A stretch of DNA of 64,000 nucleotides from contig NC_034009.1 in assembly GCF_000346465.2 (NCBI RefSeq), positions 8,899,251 through 8,963,250 of the forward strand, written 5' to 3'. Made by a program: the position numbers and the translations under genes. Position 1 is the stretch's first letter. The number at the start of each line of letters is the position of its first letter. Source of the stretch: Prunus persica. Its lineage: Eukaryota > Streptophyta > Magnoliopsida > Rosales > Rosaceae. Positions 26,320 through 38,569 of this stretch are shown here, in pieces. The notes under the pieces are model-generated. The model was not told the DNA's origin. It was given only the letters and a program-made list of their open reading frames with translations, and searched no databases.

Positions 26320-26547
26320 CTAATTAGGCCAAACTGTGGATGATGAGTTCTGAGTTACGATGGATGCATGACAGTTTGGTACAAGGAAACTGTTATAGGG
26401 CGGACTGATGAGAGCAACAAATGCTTTGATTTCAGCAAGTCTTTGAGATTTTGTAGCTTCAGCAACGCAGTATTCTTCTTCACATGACTGATCAATAAAA
26501 TAATCAAGCAATCCCAAAACCCGAGCCTATAATCTGTACAGTGCCAT
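26320..26547 (-). other. Open frame of unclear status
   Basis: A frame of about 75 codons on the minus strand could follow an acceptor (TTATAG) near 26529. It is less low-complexity than its surroundings, with Asp, Glu, Cys and Lys spread evenly (part reads QSCEEEYCVAEATKSQRLAE). No domain is recognised and no partner exons are seen. It may be an exon remnant or chance. Confidence 0.2.
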
Positions 26548-29014
26548 GCATGCATACACTAATTTTAATAGTCAGTTAATTAATTAGCATATAATATTTT
26601 GCTAATAGCCGTCAATGTATGCATTAACCTTGAAATATAATTGTTTTTAAACACTAATGTTCACGATCATGATAGGAAATTATACTCAAACTATTTCTTA
26701 CTAGTATAAAATCGTAACATTCTGCGTATACATAAGAACGATTAAAACTATCTAATTTTGTGAGCTCTAATCTAAAGGTCAGGTTTGATACAATTAATCA
26801 CTTCGTCCTTCGAGATTTTAAGTTATAGCTACTCTCTAGTTCATCATGCAAACAAAATCACTGGTTAATCAAGACCGTCCAATAAAGCAGCCATTGTACT
26901 TCCTCAATTAGAGAACATTTAGGGCCACACATGTTTGCTTATTATGAGATATACTTTATAATGATAATAATAATAATCGCAGATTCACAGACATAATTTC
27001 ATAATTTCCGGAGCCGTGTGCTTAGAGACGAGCCCACATGTATTTCTTTTCGCAGTACTAAAACACTTGGACCACCTCAACCCCCAATTATTACACACAT
27101 CAATCAATCGACCCCAAAAAAAAAATGTACATGCCATAAAACACATGCTACCTTTGAGCACTTTTTTCTTTGGTAACATTAATCCTGAGCTGATTGAGAT
27201 GTGTCGTTCATTCCCTTTCCCTTTTAAAATGTCTCATCGTTGATGATCAATTGCGTGAAGCTTTGTGTTGAAAGCGAGGTTCCTATATAATCTATGTCTG
27301 CTGCTCCAACTTTAGGTTCGTCAAAGGCCCTCACAGCCACAAATTTTCTCAAGAGATGATGGGATAGCTAGCTAGCTATTGATTGTGTCATGTCTTTCCA
27401 GTTAATTTCATGTCTTGAAATGTATAGAAGATCTTTCCTACCCGTAATGTATAAACTGAGTGCTCCTGTTAGGGTTCCACTTTTAAGTTATTAACAACAT
27501 ATATACTATTAGGGTTTAGTATACGTATTTGGAATATTATGTCATTGATTCATTGTGCTTATCCAGTTTGGTTCGGGGCCGTGATTACATTGATGATATA
27601 ATTAAGGAAGCAAATTTCATTAGGAACTACAAAAATGTGTGACGTTTATTGTCCAGATTAATTGAGCTGATAAACTTCTTAATCCATTTTGTCCTTATCC
27701 TTTCCTTTTTCTAGCCTTCTAATTAAGATGAGCTTCAGTCCGGTGCAATTTTTTCAAAAATTACAACTTTATCGGTAAATTTTAGAAAGTTCACCCCATT
27801 TAATAGAAATTAGTCCACCACACCTTATCAACTCTCGAGAGAATGTGTTGAAACCGAAAGGCAATCCAAATACAGTGAATGTGTTGAAATTATTATAACC
27901 ATAGAAATGGAATTAGTGAATTCAAATTGGAAGCATAGATATGATTGAAAGGTGTACTTAAACCTATACCTAAACCAAAACCATATTAGAATTAGATGCG
28001 TGACTAACACTGAGTGGCTAGCTTGTGATTAAGGTGGAGCTATAGCATGATCTATCTATATATATTCTTATTCTTAATCACCTGGCCTATAAATTTAGTA
28101 CAAACTTTTGTTACGTCATGAACACCATTAATTAATCCTTGAACACATGCTATGTATTTTCCTGAATTGGGTGAGCAATAGCTTTCCTAGCTACAAGCAT
28201 TGGGTTGGGATTCTCAATATGGCATTTCCTCAATTGATCTTAATTATCGTCCTATACATTTCAAGCATAAATTGATGATTCTGCTTACGTTAATTATTTC
28301 TTCTTGGTCGCAATGGGACAGAGTTGAATGAAAAGCATGGATGTCAATGGCCACACATACCCATATGAGAGAAGTGTGAAACCATAAAATATAAGGTTTT
28401 GAAATACCAATCAACAGTTTACAATCGCACATGAACACTAAATGACATAGGATTCATTGTTAGGGCACCCTCCAACTTCATATACTTGCCGAAGTACCTT
28501 ATTTGCCTTCTAATATCTCTCTTTTAGTTTTAATTTTTAATTTTAAGTATCCTTGTTTCGTGCCAATATCATGCATAATATAAAAAAATAAAATTAGATA
28601 GAGAGAAAAGTTCGAGTTTGTGACTTCTTTCAATATGGAAAAGAGAGATACCAATACATTACATTATGAGCTAGTCGGTAGAAGCATGACTACTCTTAAT
28701 CTTAATTAAGATATAAATGCATGACGTGAAGCCTAATAAGGTTAGATTAAACGACAAATATAAGGTTGGGTCAAAACCCGCGGTACGCTGTGTGGACTAA
28801 AACCAGCCACAGATGGCGCCATATATTTGCCCATCAAGTGGATCGTTGTGGACATGAGAATAGTATTTGATTTAAATTTTAGACAGCCTACCTAGTGCCT
28901 TGACTGGAATTTCAAGTTTAAAAAATAATTTTTATTAGTCATTCATTGATATATAATTTTACACGTAAAACACGGGTCAAGCAGCTGAGTTTGATTCATG
29001 ATCATCCATCACCA

Positions 29015-29017
<3 letters not shown>

Positions 29018-29051
<34 letters not shown>
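29018..29051. repeat. (TA)n microsatellite
   Basis: An alternating TA run of about 33 bp. Confidence 0.9.
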
Positions 29052-29053
<2 letters not shown>

Positions 29054-29260
29054 TATATTTTATGTACGCAATTAGTGGAACCACTTCATCTATACGCCAT
29101 CAATGACGGTGTTCAACATCAAGAACATTCTCTTTTACTAAAAAAAAGTAATTAACAATTCTACTTAGGGAGTGGATTTACTATTTAAATACAAGTTTAT
29201 CTTAACCACCAACTCCCAAGTTTGCTTAGCTTAAGCGTTATTTATTAGGGGTTAAAGTTT

Positions 29261-29263
<3 letters not shown>

Positions 29264-29292
<29 letters not shown>
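29264..29292. repeat. (CT)n microsatellite
   Basis: An alternating CT run of about 29 bp. Confidence 0.9.
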
Positions 29293-29296
<4 letters not shown>

Positions 29297-29370
29297 GTGC
29301 CTCTATGATGGTAGCAAAGCAAAGCAAGCATGCTCCATTCTTAAATTGGAAGATATGATTAGGTTATTTC

Positions 29371-29484
29371 AGGCAGGCCCAATTAGATGAATTCAATGAC
29401 AACCCAACCCATATTCAGAGGCATTAACCAAGTTTAACTAACCCGAATTTCCTTGGCCCAAAACTGAAGTTGGATTTTTAACGC
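29371..29484. repeat. Left copy of a direct repeat that brackets the hAT element
   Basis: Shares ATTCAATGACAACCCAACCC, AATTTCCTTGGCCCAAA and a following GAAGTTnGG...TTTTAAACGC-like phrase with 34193-34288, in the same order and orientation. The left copy has about 15-20 extra bp in the middle. Confidence 0.8.
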
Positions 29485-30267
29485 TAACATGCAGGACTTT
29501 GTTATGGTGTTTATTAAACTTTCATGGTTCTGGAGTCCTTTTCAGTTGGATTGCCGTCACATATAAATATTCAACAAGTGCTACTTTGTTTTCTCAAGAA
29601 AGAATTTTGTTTTGTTATAAACTCAATTAAGTTGGTATTCAATCTGTGGTCTGGGACAATCATTCATATTGTTGTTCATTCTGGGGTTGCCATACTCGTG
29701 TGAGTGGGAAGCCTTTAATAAGTTGCAATGTTAACCGTGTGGTTGTGGGTTCGATTCCTACAAACTGCGTCAATATATTGATGTCCAAATTTGGTTTCAA
29801 CTAAGGTCTAAAATATCGGTGATATCGGAAATATCGGTAGTCCAAAAATACGGAAATTTCGATAGAAATATCGGGATATTATCGATATCGATAAAATTTG
29901 AATAAAAACTACAGAAATTGTAAGAAAAACTTGGAATTTTTTATTGAAACTTTGGAGGATGCTTATTTAGTCAATTATCTATTAGTTTATCACAAAAAAT
30001 TGGAAGGAAATGCATTGTATGATGGATTTAACTAATTTAAGTTGGTTATATAGCGAGCTGACAAACACTATGAGTGTAGAAAATATGTAGTAATTAATGA
30101 AAGAAGATTAAACACACTAATTTCATTTATATATAATGATTTACTATAATATTTTACATTTTATACATTGCATGGTAAGATACATAAGTGACTTAGTACC
30201 ACATAGAGTTCCTATGAGGTTCAAATTTTTCACTATCTTCATCATCTCTATGTGTAGAGTAAGTGTA

Positions 30268-32918
30268 TTATGAAGAGTAGTCATCAAATGATAAATCCCC
30301 AAAATAGTTTTGCATGTAATTGTTAACATGCCACCCATATGGATCCGAGATTGGTTGACGTTGCTCATGAGCAAAATCATTTGAAGATTGAGTATCAGAT
30401 TCTTTCCATGAGCTACTCGATTCCTTCCCAAAAGGAATGAGATATGAAAGGTAGGGAAATGGTTGGTTATGAGTATAATCATAGTTACTACTTCCTACTC
30501 CAACAGAGTATGAAGTTATCGATAACAAATCATCTTCTTGACTTGACAAAATCGCCTTGCCTCTTTCTCTATAAGTATAGTCCTTCCCTATGGCACCAAT
30601 TCCTGGTCTTACCCGCCTACTCCCATGGTCCTCATCTTGTGTTGCATGCGTGAAGTTTGCCTCACCAATGAAGGGGCTCATAAATCCGGGAGATGGTCCA
30701 ACATAGTTTTCATATCCACCACTACCTCCAGCTCCATTATATCCTTCATCATTCCCTCATCCAGTGGTAGGCGAGTCTCCTGATCTTGTACTAGAGCTAT
30801 CATTAGTATTAGCAGGATCTTGTGGTTGGGCAGGATTGGAATAAGGAGGAATTCCTCTATTTCTTGGTCTTGGGCACAAAAGTTCTTCCAAAGAGTCAGC
30901 GCTGCTAGATCCCACCTCCTCCTCTAATACTCTTTCTACATTTATCCCTTCATTACGTGCTTCTTCAGCAACTCTTAAAGCTGGGTTGACTTCATCATCA
31001 TCTAAATGAAGAGGTCTTATCCATTGATAAAGTTGGTTACCCTCTGTATCATCATTTTCAGCAGCAATATCAAACACATTTAGTGGGTCACCACGGTGAT
31101 GCAGGGTCTAATTTAGAATATACTTTGTGTACAACACATATAAGGGTACCATCTTCTCCAACACCGGGTCTGTATTGGTATCGAGGATTCAAGTAATATG
31201 CTGGTCAAAGAAACATATACTCTAATAAGAGAAATAAAACTTATGCAACTAAAGAAATGAATTGCAAATTATGACATAATTTATACATGCTGCATGCAAA
31301 TCGTGATATAATGTTTTATACCATCGGTCATCAATTATCTTTATGACCCACTTTGCATAATGTTTTCTTTCCAATTCCTCATTCACTACACGCATGAACT
31401 CATATATTGCCCCCATAGTAGGATACACCTCTATGTCAACGATCCGTAAAACTTTGTAAAGAGGTTCAAACACTTGGCACACATGTTCTGATTGAGTCCA
31501 AAAAGAATGATCAAGAACTATACTTTCCACCATACGACCTGCATTTGAGAGCTGAAATTGTGGTTGGCCCAATCTTCGCTGGTGAATAGTTGCTTCAACC
31601 CTGATTTCTTCTTAAGTAGGTTGTCTAATGCAATATAATTGGTGGTGAATCGAGTGGTAGCTGGATGAATAATTTCTCCTTTGCAAAATTCACACATCTT
31701 TGCTAACAACTAACCGTGATTGTAAATATAATTTGTGATCGTTCTAGCTCTTTTTATGACATTAGCAATACTCTCTCTCTTCCCCATTGCCTCAAACATG
31801 AGATCAATACAATGTGCTGCACATGATGTCCAAAATACATTATGATGCTTCATTAACTTTTTTCCGGCTTTGACAAATGCAGAACCGTTGTCGGTCATGA
31901 CTTAGACAACATTATGCTCTCCCACCTCCATGATCACATCCCTCAATAGTTTGTAAATATACTTGTAGTTCTTTATATGGTCTGAAGCATCAACAGACTT
32001 CAAAAAAATTGTCTTTCCCTTAGAGTATACCATGAAGTTTATGATAGACAATCTGGTCGGGCCAGTCCATCCGTCACACATGATTGTGCAACCATTAGTT
32101 TCCCACTTTGACCTCAACTTATTGACATACTCGTTAATGTCTTTGTACTCAATTTCCAAATATTTGTTTCTTACCTCATAGGGAGTAGGAGCTTGTACTC
32201 CAACACTGGCCTGTTGGCATCCCAATACGATATTTTTGACATGATGTGATGATGCCTTCTCAGCATGGACATTGTCATAGATAAAGAACTTGCTAATTAG
32301 ACGCCCCATTCCCTCCTTCACATTACCTCCAGCGAAATAACTCCAAACACTCTTTTGGCCTGCTTTGGATGATTTATATAAACTTGGGGCCATTGGTGGT
32401 GTTGGTTGTGATTCTCTAACACTTGCTCCCCGTCTCATCTGTGCACCATCACTTGTCCCGAAAACTTGTGCTCTATTAGGAAGTTTGTGGAGGTGTTCTC
32501 TTTCCCATGCTGACTGTTTGGAGGCATGTAATGCTTGTTTGAAATTGCGTCACTCTTCAGGTCCCATGTCATCATCACATTCATCCTCATCGTCATCATC
32601 GTCACTGTCAACTGCTTGGCCAATGACTTCTCCTCGTAGTCCAGCTCGAATATTTTCCATTCCATGTGTTTTCTTTTCCTTCTGGTGTTGTTTATTTTTT
32701 AACAATGTGGTGATGAATGCCTTCACTTCTTGGGGAACACTATCGCATCGTTGGACATTATTTCCTGGATCTATTCCACTAAGATGATACTTAAGTCGTG
32801 TCACTCCACCACTCTTTATTATCCGACCACAATATTTGCAAATTGAGCCATTTTTGTTTCCGTCTATTGGGTCTCCATGTTCCCAAGCTGGATCACGTTT
32901 AGTAACTTCATTAGACAT
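30268..32918 (-). pseudogene. hAT transposase remnant (BED finger, DUF659), disabled
   Basis: Read right to left. The start at 32918 (MSNEVTKRDPAWEHG) opens a BED zinc finger with Cys-x2-Cys, a later His and a final Cys. An Asp/Glu-rich linker follows, where the frame shifts near 32560-32440. The DUF659 core is at 31902-32438 (CDGWTGPTRLSIINFMVYS). An in-frame TAA lies at 31899-31901 just before MTDNGSAFVKAG, and a TAG follows NYIYNHG near 31707. Another shift occurs near 31560. Then come VLDHSFWTQ and YYLNPRYQY sequence. The hAT dimerisation region that should follow is missing, and the text jumps near 31085 to the acidic Ser-rich tail (30268-31077), itself broken by a stop near 30757. It cannot make an active transposase. 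Confidence 0.85.
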
Positions 32919-33925
32919 CTTAAACGTACCTATATTTATTTGTCATAGAAATTAGGTAATTATTTTTGGCCAAAAAATATAATAGTGACGGTTATATAAG
33001 AGAACCTAAATAATAAAGTTATTCTACAGAAGAATTAAATAGGAAGCAAAGAAAATGATTGTAGGAATTTAAGTAATTACGAAAATAATATGGAATAATA
33101 AAACCTAATAATGAATAATAATCCAATTCAGTAATAAAATAATAAATAACATTAAACATATTAAAATTATCCTAGGGAATAATTATACAACATTACTTAA
33201 TTACTTCAAAGAATTAACATTTAAGAATTATTTGGTTCTCATATCACATGCACCAGTTCACACAAATTTTTTGTTGTTGTATAAATTACAATAACAAATA
33301 TATAAGTTTGTAAACTTACCTTAAATATGAAACTCTTTGTGTAAAGGCCAAATAGAATCTGCATGGACCAACAAGAAAACAATAATGAAACAAGTGTAAC
33401 AAAATATGATGGAAGCATATGAAGTCTTTAATAATGAATTTAGAGACAATAAATACACATGTAAGTGACCAAATAAAGAATAGAAAAATTAAAAACCACA
33501 TGCCATTGACTAAGTAATTAATTGACACAATTTAAAATATAATACCACCAAAAATTTAGAATAGATAATAATAAACATGCAAATTAAATAACAATAATGA
33601 ATGAGAATAACTTACTATGAACTTGTGGGGAAATTGAGGTTGATAGATGTTGAGAAAAATATGAGCATTATGTTTTGTTTTGGAGAGATGTTGAGAAACA
33701 AGGGACGGCATGAGACCATTTGATTTTATTTGTATATATAGAAATATGATTACCTAACTATATGTATAGAAATATGACTACAACTAATTAGTTAGGTGAG
33801 CGGTTGAATGGTGGGGTAAATGAGTAAGTTGAAACGTGGTGAATAGTTGAAAAGTTGAAATTTGAAATGCAGCTCGCAAGTACTGTATTATATATACTAG
33901 ATTCCATAGTTTATAATCACAAACT

Positions 33926-34030
33926 TATGACCAGCGTGGTGGTTAAGTGGCTGCAATTTTCATAGTGGAGAGGGGTTTGAACCCCAGTGTGTGTGTGAGC
34001 ATGAATGAGTTTAAATTGTTTAATTTTTGA
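33926..34030 (+). mobile_element. tRNA-derived SINE head (candidate)
   Basis: TGGTTAAGTGG (33940-33950) resembles a Pol III A box and GGGTTTGAACCCC (33973-33985) matches a B box, spaced as in tRNA-derived SINEs. A GTGTGTGTGAGC stretch follows. There is no clear poly-A tail or duplication. A second B-box-like GGTTCGATTCC lies at 29748-29758, just outside the opposite end of the hAT element. Confidence 0.35.
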
Positions 34031-34192
34031 AAATTCATATCGCGATATATTGACTATTTGAAAAAATGATAATTTCGCAGATTTTCGTACTGTGGTTTCA
34101 ACTCATATATATATGAGTGGAATGATTTGTTTTATTTTATTTTAACTTTATATTTGTATTGTTTAGTGTTAATTCTATTAGAGAGATAGTAC

Positions 34193-34288
34193 AAGGCAGG
34201 CTTAATTGGATTAATTCAATGACAACCCAACCCATCTTTAATGTTAAGCCCAATTTCCTTGGCCCAAATGAAGTTAGGTTTTAAACGC
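34193..34288. repeat. Right copy of the direct repeat that brackets the hAT element
   Basis: Matches 29371-29484. It ends about 400 bp upstream of the invertase TATA box, so it may be old promoter DNA copied 4.8 kb upstream. Confidence 0.8.
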
Positions 34289-34611
34289 GGTTGTTGAGGA
34301 AGATATCTGGTCAATTTCTGACCAAAAAAAGATATCTGGTCAAATACCTCAAACCTCGCACGCGTTTCCGTATAGATTTTTCTCCGTCACTGTTGGAACA
34401 TCGCCTTCCGGCCAATCGCAGATCCCCACGTAGTACAAAAATAAAAAACCCCCAAACGCGCGCTTTATTGATTTCCGCACATTTTTTTAAATTCTAAAGA
34501 CCGAAACACTGTGGGTCCACAATCTGATCCATTTCAGAAATGAACATCGGAAAGACACTTTTACCCTTGCTTATACATCCCCCTTTGGGTCCCTTTTCGC
34601 AATAGACCTAT

Positions 34612-34617
34612 CACGTG
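34612..34617. promoter_or_regulatory. CACGTG G-box core upstream of the invertase gene
   Basis: A palindromic CACGTG lies 80 bp upstream of the invertase TATA box, a usual place for bZIP/bHLH binding. Function is inferred from position only. Confidence 0.4.
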
Positions 34618-34696
34618 CAGGGCTATTAATGTAGTTAACAGCCACACAACCTCCATTTTTATATTTCCATCCAACTGACTTTACCTTTTCCGTGCT

Positions 34697-34703
34697 TATA
34701 AAA
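34697..34703 (+). promoter_or_regulatory. TATA box of the invertase gene
   Basis: TATAAAA within GCTTATAAAACC, 327 bp before the start codon. A GTAAGTAA donor-like site near 34798 and CAG/AAG acceptors shortly before the ATG make a 5' UTR intron possible, which would explain the long leader. Confidence 0.55.
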
Positions 34704-35023
34704 CCTCCGCCTTCAGCACGCTTTCCTCATCTGCAAATTGCTTCAGACGCACTCTCTCTCTCTCGCATTCATTCAAACTTTTGGCTCAGATCAACTGTAA
34801 GTAACGTTCTCTTCTGTTTCCATTTACGTTCAAATTTGAAATCTCTGTATAATTTTGTTATAATAATTCTTCTGTATATACATATAAACTCAATCTTTTC
34901 TCTGTTTTTCTAATTTTTCCGAGATTAACAGAGCCTGAATATTAGAACAAAGTTGCTTTTTTTTTTTTTAAAGAAAAAGGAAAAAAAATTAGGTGATTAA
35001 TTGATCAGTGTAATATACATAGA

Positions 35024-38000
35024 ATGAGTAGTAGCAATTGTATTGGAATCTATACCATGAGGCCATGCTGTAGAATTCTCATGGGCTATGGCTCCAGAAG
35101 TTCTTCAGTTTTCGGTTCACCGCAGCCGAAATTGAACGACATAGTCACTCATAATTTGTCGAAATTACAATCGAGACGACAAAAACGTAGCTGTAATTCT
35201 CAGATTGTTGGGTACATACGTGTAATTGATCCGAATCGGAGGGTTTTTAGCGTTTCCGATTCGAATTGGGGTCAGACTAGGGTTTGCAAGACGACTAGTC
35301 GTGTTGGTAATACTAGTAGTAGTAGAAGGGGTATTTTAGTCATCCCAAATGTAGCGTCCGATATTAGGAACCATTCGACCTCGGTGGAAACTCAGGTTAA
35401 TGGGAAAACCTCCTTCGAAAGTATTTATATTCAAGGTGGGTTGAATGTGAAACCTTTGGTGATAGAGAAGATTGAGACAGATCATGGTGATGTAGTTAGA
35501 GAAGAAGAGTCTAGGGTAGAGGTTAATGGCTCAAATGTAAATGTAAATATAGGTAATTCCAAGGGTTTGAATGACACCAAGGATGAGAGAGAGCTGTCTG
35601 ATATTGAAAAGGAAGCCTGGAGCTTGCTTCGGGATTCAGTTGTTAGTTATTGTGGGAATCCAGTCGGAACTCTTGCTGCTACTGATCCTGCTGACAAGAC
35701 ACCGCTCAATTACGATCAGGTCTTCATTCGAGACTTTGTCCCATCGGCACTCGCTTTCTTGCTCAATGGAGAAGCTGATATTGTCAAGAATTTTCTGCTT
35801 CACACTTTGCAGTTACAGGTAATGTCATGATTTTTAACAGTTTCACATAATGTTATGTTGTCATTAGCTTCACTAGTTTCTGAATGTAATTGGTTGGTGG
35901 AATTTACATTTCTCATGTGGATCATATGGTTTACAGTTTAAGAATTCTATTTCTAAGTAATATAATACTTTTTATCCACAATTGGAGCATTAAAAGAACT
36001 TAGTACTTTTAACACAGTTGATGATGTAGGATCTCTAATAAAACTACAAGAAATGGTTCTTTTTAAAATGTCAGAATTTAATGTTCAACAAAGCATTTAA
36101 AAGTACAAAGGTATTTTACAAAATGGGATCACCAAATGATTCTGGAGTCATTGAAGCCACTTATCTGATTATATAGGTATCTCTGTTTTCCTTGAAAATC
36201 GCTGATGACAATACTAAGTTATTTGTTGTTGGTGAACTACACGTTCACACTAGGTCTTCTAAACAACTTTCAGTCATGTTAATATGATAATGCTATAAAT
36301 TGTTCTTCTCCCAGAAAAAATTCTTGAACCAATGTTAATTCAATTTTGTTGCTAGAGTTGTTGATTCTGAGATTTTTTTCATTGTCCCTTGCTTTCCTTG
36401 TATAGGAAATTTTACCAGTTTGTTACTTTAATCGATACCTCTATGGTGATGTAAAAACAGAAATTGGCATGCTGTTGAAATATGTTTTGGTAAAAATTTG
36501 ATTCCTCATTGAGCATTGGCACATTTTTTTGACATCTCATCTAATTAACTTTGTTTTGGTCTTTTGTTAGAGCTGGGAGAAGACGGTTGACTGCCACAGC
36601 CCTGGGCAAGGGTTGATGCCGGCAAGCTTTAAAGTTAAGACTGTACCTCTTGATGGGATGAATGGAGAATTTGAGGAAGTTTTAGATCCTGATTTTGGTG
36701 AATCAGCCATTGGCCGTGTTGCACCTGTTGATTCAGGTAATCTAATTGTATTTTGCTGGTCGCTGTGTCATGTGTAAAGTAATAGTTCAGTTTTATTAGA
36801 GTTTCCCTATAGCTGCTCAACTGCTGCATATCTTTTTCTGTTTTCTTTTCATTTTGGGTTGGGCTAAGTGCTGCATTCTTGATGTTCAATAAACAATCTT
36901 TCATGGTATAGTTTTAGGAGAGCATATGGACATTACAATCTTAGAATAGGCATAAATAGTGTTTGATTTTTATTTTAACTACTTTGACAGGGTTGTGGTG
37001 GATCATCTTGTTGAGAGCTTATGGAAAGATCACTGGTGATTATGCATTACAAGAAAGGGTAGATTTCCAGACAGGCATAAGGCTGGTCCTTAATCTGTGT
37101 TTAAAAAATGGATTTGACATGTTTCCTACCCTGTTAGTCACTGATGGTTCCTGTATGATTGATAGACGGATGGGTATTCATGGACACCCTCTTGAAATCC
37201 AAGTAAGTTGGAAAATTTAAAAATGTGTAGTGCCTTTGTACATGTCATATCCTAGGCTCCTAGCTGGATGCTGCCCTGTGTTTTCCTCCTTATTTGTCCC
37301 ATCATCTTGCTTGCTTCTTATTGCCTTTGGTTTTATTTACTTAACAAATCTGATTTTACAGGCGCTGTTCTATTCAGCTCTAAGATGCTCCCGTGAAATG
37401 CTCATTGTCAATGATGGCACAAAAGATTTGGTGGCTGCAATCAATAACCGACTTAGTGCACTCTCATTTCATATGAGAGAATATTATTGGGTGGATATGA
37501 AGAAGATCAACGAGATTTATCGTTACAAGACGGAGGAATATTCTACAGATGCTGTCAACAAGTTCAATATCTATCCAGATCAAATTCCATCTTGGTTAGT
37601 TGATTGGATTCCTGAGGAAGGTGGTTTCCTCATTGGCAATCTACAACCTGCTCATATGGATTTTAGGTTCTTCACACTTGGAAATCTTTGGTCTATTGTA
37701 TCATCTCTGGGTACCCACAAACAGAATGAGGATATTTTAAATTTGATTGAAGCCAAATGGGATGATTTCGTGGCTCAAATGCCCCTTAAAATTTGTTACC
37801 CTGCTCTGGAGTATGAAGAATGGCGAATAATTACTGGTGGTGACCCAAAGAATACGTGAGGCTCTCAAAATTTTATTTTCTTTATTACTACCACATTGTT
37901 CTGCAAATTTCCTGACTAGATGCGTAGCTTTTTCTCCCGGTTGAAATTTTTACTTATGCACTGATTGTCTTCACTTGTAGGCCATGGTCATATCATAATG

Positions 38001-38508
38001 GTGGGTCTTGGCCAACACTCCTATGGCAGGTATTGATTCATTCAACGAGTTTCTTTGGATTGTTCCCCTTTCTATTGGGTTCTTTTTGTGGGAGGGATCC
38101 AGACATTTGGGAGAGTTATTATTACCGTATTCCGCATCCAGATTATCTGATTTCTGTAACTGTCCTCTGTTATTATTTCAGTTCACCTTGGCTTGCATCA
38201 AGATGGGCAGGACCGAGTTAGCACAAAAGGCAGTGGATTTGGCAGAGAAGAGGCTTTCTGCGGATCAGTGGCCTGAATATTACGACACGAAAAGTGGGAG
38301 ATTTATAGGCAAGCAATCCCGCCTTTTCCAGACGTGGACGATTGCTGGTTACCTAACCTCAAAGATGCTGTTGGAGAACCCTGAGAAGGCATCGTTGTTG
38401 TTGTGGGAGGAGGATTATGAACTTCTGGAGACTTGTGTTTGTGCACTCACCAAAACCGGTCGAAAGAAGTGTTCTCGCTTAGCTGCAAAATCTCAGATTG
38501 TTGTTTAG
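35024..38508 (+). CDS. Alkaline/neutral invertase (GH100), probably organelle-targeted
   Basis: Six exons: 35024-35818, 36571-36736, 36991-37202, 37362-37855, 37981-38029 and 38182-38508. All junctions are in frame and the product is 680 residues. It hydrolyses sucrose to glucose and fructose at neutral pH. The GH100 domain starts near residue 195 ([15 protein letters not shown]) and runs to the end. The conserved block [17 protein letters not shown] lies at 375-391, with the family's catalytic Asp at 378. [12 protein letters not shown] and [11 protein letters not shown], a region that carries the partner Glu, are present. The first 190 residues are Ser/Arg-rich and poorly conserved ([10 protein letters not shown] near the start), as in the mitochondrial InvA/InvC branch. 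A mitochondrial transit peptide is therefore likely, though a plastid one is possible. An in-frame ATG at codon 12 (MRPCC) is an alternative start. Confidence 0.93.
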
Positions 38509-38562
38509 CGAGAAGGATCTCTTTATGCTCATAGGGATTCTTGGCACAGTGGTGGGGTAACT

Positions 38563-38568
38563 AATAAA
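38563..38568 (+). terminator. Poly(A) signal candidate of the invertase gene
   Basis: AATAAA 55 bp after the stop codon. A T-rich stretch with TTGTGTAA-like signals follows further down and may be the main site. Confidence 0.4.
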
Positions 38569-38569
38569 A

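Larger units (their letters stand above)
23190..29370. other. Intergenic DNA downstream of the MYB gene
   Basis: The MYB 3' UTR comes first. After that I see no supported gene. A tRNA-like box B (AGGTTCAAGTCCCC) near 23779 and SINE-like text near 25345 suggest old SINEs, at low confidence. A GA tract lies at 24428-24450. One open frame at 26320-26547 (minus) looks slightly protein-like and is reported separately. Confidence 0.5.
29803..34093 (-). mobile_element. Decayed hAT transposon, about 4.3 kb (boundaries tentative)
   Basis: The hAT transposase remnant on the minus strand is certain. The boundaries are inferred from the direct repeat GGTTTCAACT at 29793-29802 and 34094-34103. An 8-bp duplication lies within those 10 shared bases. 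The termini are weakly inverted (left AAGGTCTAAAATATC, right reverse complement ACAGTACGAAAATC). Subterminal DNA is rich in ATATCG/TTTCGAT motifs at both ends. A tRNA-like SINE head lies inside the right end near 33930. Confidence 0.45.

Noticed and set aside
32365..32787. 140-codon plus-strand frame
   Set aside because: Antisense shadow of the hAT transposase; its Ser run is the reverse of the Asp/Glu linker.
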